A stretch of 5,834 nt of DNA from Acidobacteriaceae bacterium (GTDB taxonomy: Bacteria > Acidobacteriota > Terriglobia > Terriglobales > Acidobacteriaceae). Location of the stretch: positions 3,282 to 9,115 of the forward strand of contig PLKU01000131.1 of the NCBI GenBank assembly GCA_003140705.1, in the 5' to 3' direction. Positions 4,236-5,834 of the stretch are shown piece by piece; position 1 is the first letter of the stretch, and the number at the start of each line of letters is the position of its first letter. The notes under the pieces are model-generated. The model was given only the letters and a program-made list of their open reading frames with translations. It made no database searches and was not told the DNA's origin. The translations under genes were made by a program, and so were the position numbers.

Positions 4236-5315
4236 TTACGCAACGGTGTCAGCAGATTCTTCTACCGCGAGCGCACCTTCAGCGTGGCCGCTTTCCTCAG
4301 TGATCTTGCGCAGGCTGACATGTTCAAAGCGCGCCCAGACCAGGCCCACCGGAATGATGCTGATAAACGTAACGAACAGGAGGGTCGCGGCGCAGGCCGT
4401 TGAAGCCTCCGGCGCAGCACCGTAGAAGCTGGCCATGGCGGCAGCCACGAATCCGATCTGCGAAAACCATCCCAGGATGGGCAGTTGGAAGACGCTCGCG
4501 GTTCCGCTGACTGCGAGAATCAGGATGCACCTGGGTACGGTCATCCCGGCCAGCTGCGGGCTCGCCGTGAAGGCCCACATTGTCTCAAGGTAGGCCAGCG
4601 TGATGAGCATCCACATGGTGATCGAGAGGGTTGAGGCGATGGCGAAGTCAGCGAAGGAGCGCATGGTGTCCAGCCCGGTGCGGAAGGCTCGAATCTTGTT
4701 GCCCACCGCATGACCGAGCTTCTTTGAGATAAGCCCGAATGCGCCTTCCAAGAACGAGGCGACCATTCCGCCTGCCAGGCGTACTGCGATGAGAAAAAGT
4801 CCGGCGAGAAGGGTGATGGCGAGGCCACCGTAGCCGGCCTTTTTGAGCTCCTCAGGATGGGGGAGAGCGCCCGGTTGACCGAACCAGACAGTGCAGAGGA
4901 TGACGGAGGAGATGATGATGGCCATCGATCCGAAGTCGAAGAGCCGCTCGACAATATAAACAGCGAGCTGCGTGCTCAGCGGCAGCCCTGTTCTCTTGGT
5001 GACGAGGTAGGGCCGAACCGGATCGGCTACGCGGCCAATCAGAGCAACCGCAGTGAAGCCGATGACCTGGGTTCCCAGCAGCGAGAATAGCGGGACCTTC
5101 TTGTTGTGCCTCATCAGCAACGCCCACCGGACGGAGCGAAACATATAGCCCAAATAAATGCAACCGACGGCGATGCCGATCTTGCGCCAGTCTGCCAATG
5201 CCAATTGCGCGCTGAAGACATGGAAATCGAAATGAATTCTGTCGCGTCCCCACAACAACAGTGCTGCCAGCGCCAGCAGTACAACCAAGCCCAGGATCAA
5301 TTGCTTTTTACTCAA
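4236..5315 (-). CDS. MprF flippase-like / lysylphosphatidylglycerol synthase transmembrane-domain family protein (UPF0104)
   Basis: A 359-residue polytopic membrane protein of the LPG_synthase_TM / UPF0104 family, the membrane part of MprF without the lysyl-transferase domain. About nine hydrophobic segments are visible at roughly 5-23, 46-66, 78-95, 117-142, 162-182, 228-249, 262-282, 284-300 and 306-328. Family-like features are the YMFRSVRWALLMRH loop, the GFTAVALIGRVADPVRPYLV segment matching the conserved 'N..LP.R.GE..R' region in divergent form, and IVERLFDFGSM (121-131). The start is TTG at 5315: CGGAG lies five bases upstream and the first transmembrane helix follows at once. Family members flip or transfer lipids or carotenoid/hopanoid-linked groups; the substrate here is unknown. 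A glutamate-rich tail (340-359) is cytoplasmic or periplasmic and unassigned. It sits 69 bases downstream of the lytic transglycosylase on the same strand, so cotranscription is possible. Confidence 0.87.
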   Translation of the reverse strand: MSKKQLILGLVVLLALAALLLWGRDRIHFDFHVFSAQLALADWRKIGIAVGCIYLGYMFRSVRWALLMRHNKKVPLFSLLGTQVIGFTAVALIGRVADPVRPYLVTKRTGLPLSTQLAVYIVERLFDFGSMAIIISSVILCTVWFGQPGALPHPEELKKAGYGGLAITLLAGLFLIAVRLAGGMVASFLEGAFGLISKKLGHAVGNKIRAFRTGLDTMRSFADFAIASTLSITMWMLITLAYLETMWAFTASPQLAGMTVPRCILILAVSGTASVFQLPILGWFSQIGFVAAAMASFYGAAPEASTACAATLLFVTFISIIPVGLVWARFEHVSLRKITEESGHAEGALAVEESADTVA

Positions 5316-5384
5316 GCGTTCTCCGTTCCGTATTTATCCACGATTCACGAGTCTAGTTTCTCATCCTTGCACGGGAAATGAATT

Positions 5385-5834
5385 TTAATGAGTGGTCTGG
5401 GCGGGAGCTCTAGCGGATGCGGCGACCGCCTGTTTGGCCTGGGCTTCGCGGGCCAGCACGCGGCGGTTGAACTCATGAATGACGCGGGCAACGTAAGCCT
5501 GCGTCTCACGGTAGGGCGGAATTCCATGGTATTTGTCAACAGCCTGAGGCCCGGCGTTATAAGCAGCAAGCGCAAGGGCAAGGTTGTCGTGGTAGCGCGT
5601 GAGCAGGGAATCAAGATAGACGGATCCTCCGCGGACATTTTCTTCGGGCTTGAAGCTGTCTTGCACGCCCAGAGTCGCCGCGGTTGAAGGCATCAGCTGC
5701 ATCAGCCCGCGAGCTCCTGCGTGGCTCACCGCGTGGGCGTTGCCTCCGCTCTCAGCTTTGATGAGGCTGGAGAGAAGGTCCACGTCGAGGTTGTGTTCCT
5801 GGCCGGCACGAGCCAGCATCTGGCCAAGGTCCGC
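5385..5834 (-). CDS. Lytic transglycosylase with SLT domain (5' end outside window)
   Basis: Peptidoglycan-cleaving enzyme that breaks the MurNAc-GlcNAc bond with formation of 1,6-anhydro-MurNAc, acting in the periplasm. The frame is open to the window edge (149 visible residues, beginning ADLGQMLARAGQEHNLD) and ends in TAA at 5385. The SLT fold is nearly complete: LLSSLIKAESGG holds the catalytic Glu (codon 5751-5753), followed by AVSHAGARGLMQLMPSTAATLGV, the ENVRGGSVYLDSLL helix, LALALAAYNAGPQAV and the closing GIPPYRETQAYVARV. The ATG at 5819 is internal: the residues before it fit the family's first helix, and a signal peptide is expected upstream. The last 25 residues are Ala/Gln-rich and probably flexible. 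The short C-terminal SLT form resembles Slt/MltE-type or MltC-like enzymes, but the missing N-terminus prevents a subclass call. Confidence 0.92.
   Translation of the reverse strand, partial: ADLGQMLARAGQEHNLDVDLLSSLIKAESGGNAHAVSHAGARGLMQLMPSTAATLGVQDSFKPEENVRGGSVYLDSLLTRYHDNLALALAAYNAGPQAVDKYHGIPPYRETQAYVARVIHEFNRRVLAREAQAKQAVAASARAPAQTTH

Overview
This 5.8 kb window is GC-rich bacterial DNA and carries seven protein genes, two of them cut by the window edges. The combination of genes suggests a soil or sediment Acidobacteriota (Terriglobia-like). It includes a PadR regulator overlapping a small membrane protein with a 'RLYPRAWRQRYG' N-terminus, an orphan GvpL/F protein, DUF502, and an MprF-type flippase-domain protein next to a lytic transglycosylase. 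The taxonomic call rests on gene style only, with no rRNA or marker gene in view, so it is an inference.

Layout, left to right. Bases 2-490 (+) are the C-terminal part of pgsA (phosphatidylglycerophosphate synthase). Converging on it is a two-gene minus-strand unit at 503-1323: a small PadR-type regulator whose stop codon overlaps the start of a three-helix membrane protein. The PadR start lies inside a cluster of ACTACG/CGTAGT repeats that looks like an autoregulatory operator. Next on the minus strand (1465-2286) is a complete GvpL/GvpF-family gene with its own hairpin terminator and no other gas-vesicle gene in view. Upstream of it is a 389-base AT-rich stretch holding an FNR/CRP-like palindrome placed about 42 bases ahead of a plausible start site, and a separate sigma-54-like -24/-12 motif. 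Then comes a minus-strand gene (2676-3341) for a proline-rich, coiled-coil, tail-anchored membrane protein. It is divergent from a DUF502 membrane protein gene (3530-4222, +). The DUF502 gene converges, across a shared hairpin, on a minus-strand gene for an MprF-like/UPF0104 polytopic membrane protein (4236-5315, TTG start). The window ends in a minus-strand SLT-family lytic transglycosylase (5385 to beyond 5834).

Functionally the window is mostly about the cell envelope: phospholipid synthesis (pgsA), two uncharacterised integral membrane proteins, a flippase-like lipid protein and a peptidoglycan-cleaving enzyme. The outlier is the GvpL/F gene. As an orphan under what looks like oxygen- or stress-responsive control, with a low-GC upstream region, it is the item most worth following up. 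No RNA gene, insertion sequence, CRISPR array or phage gene is visible.
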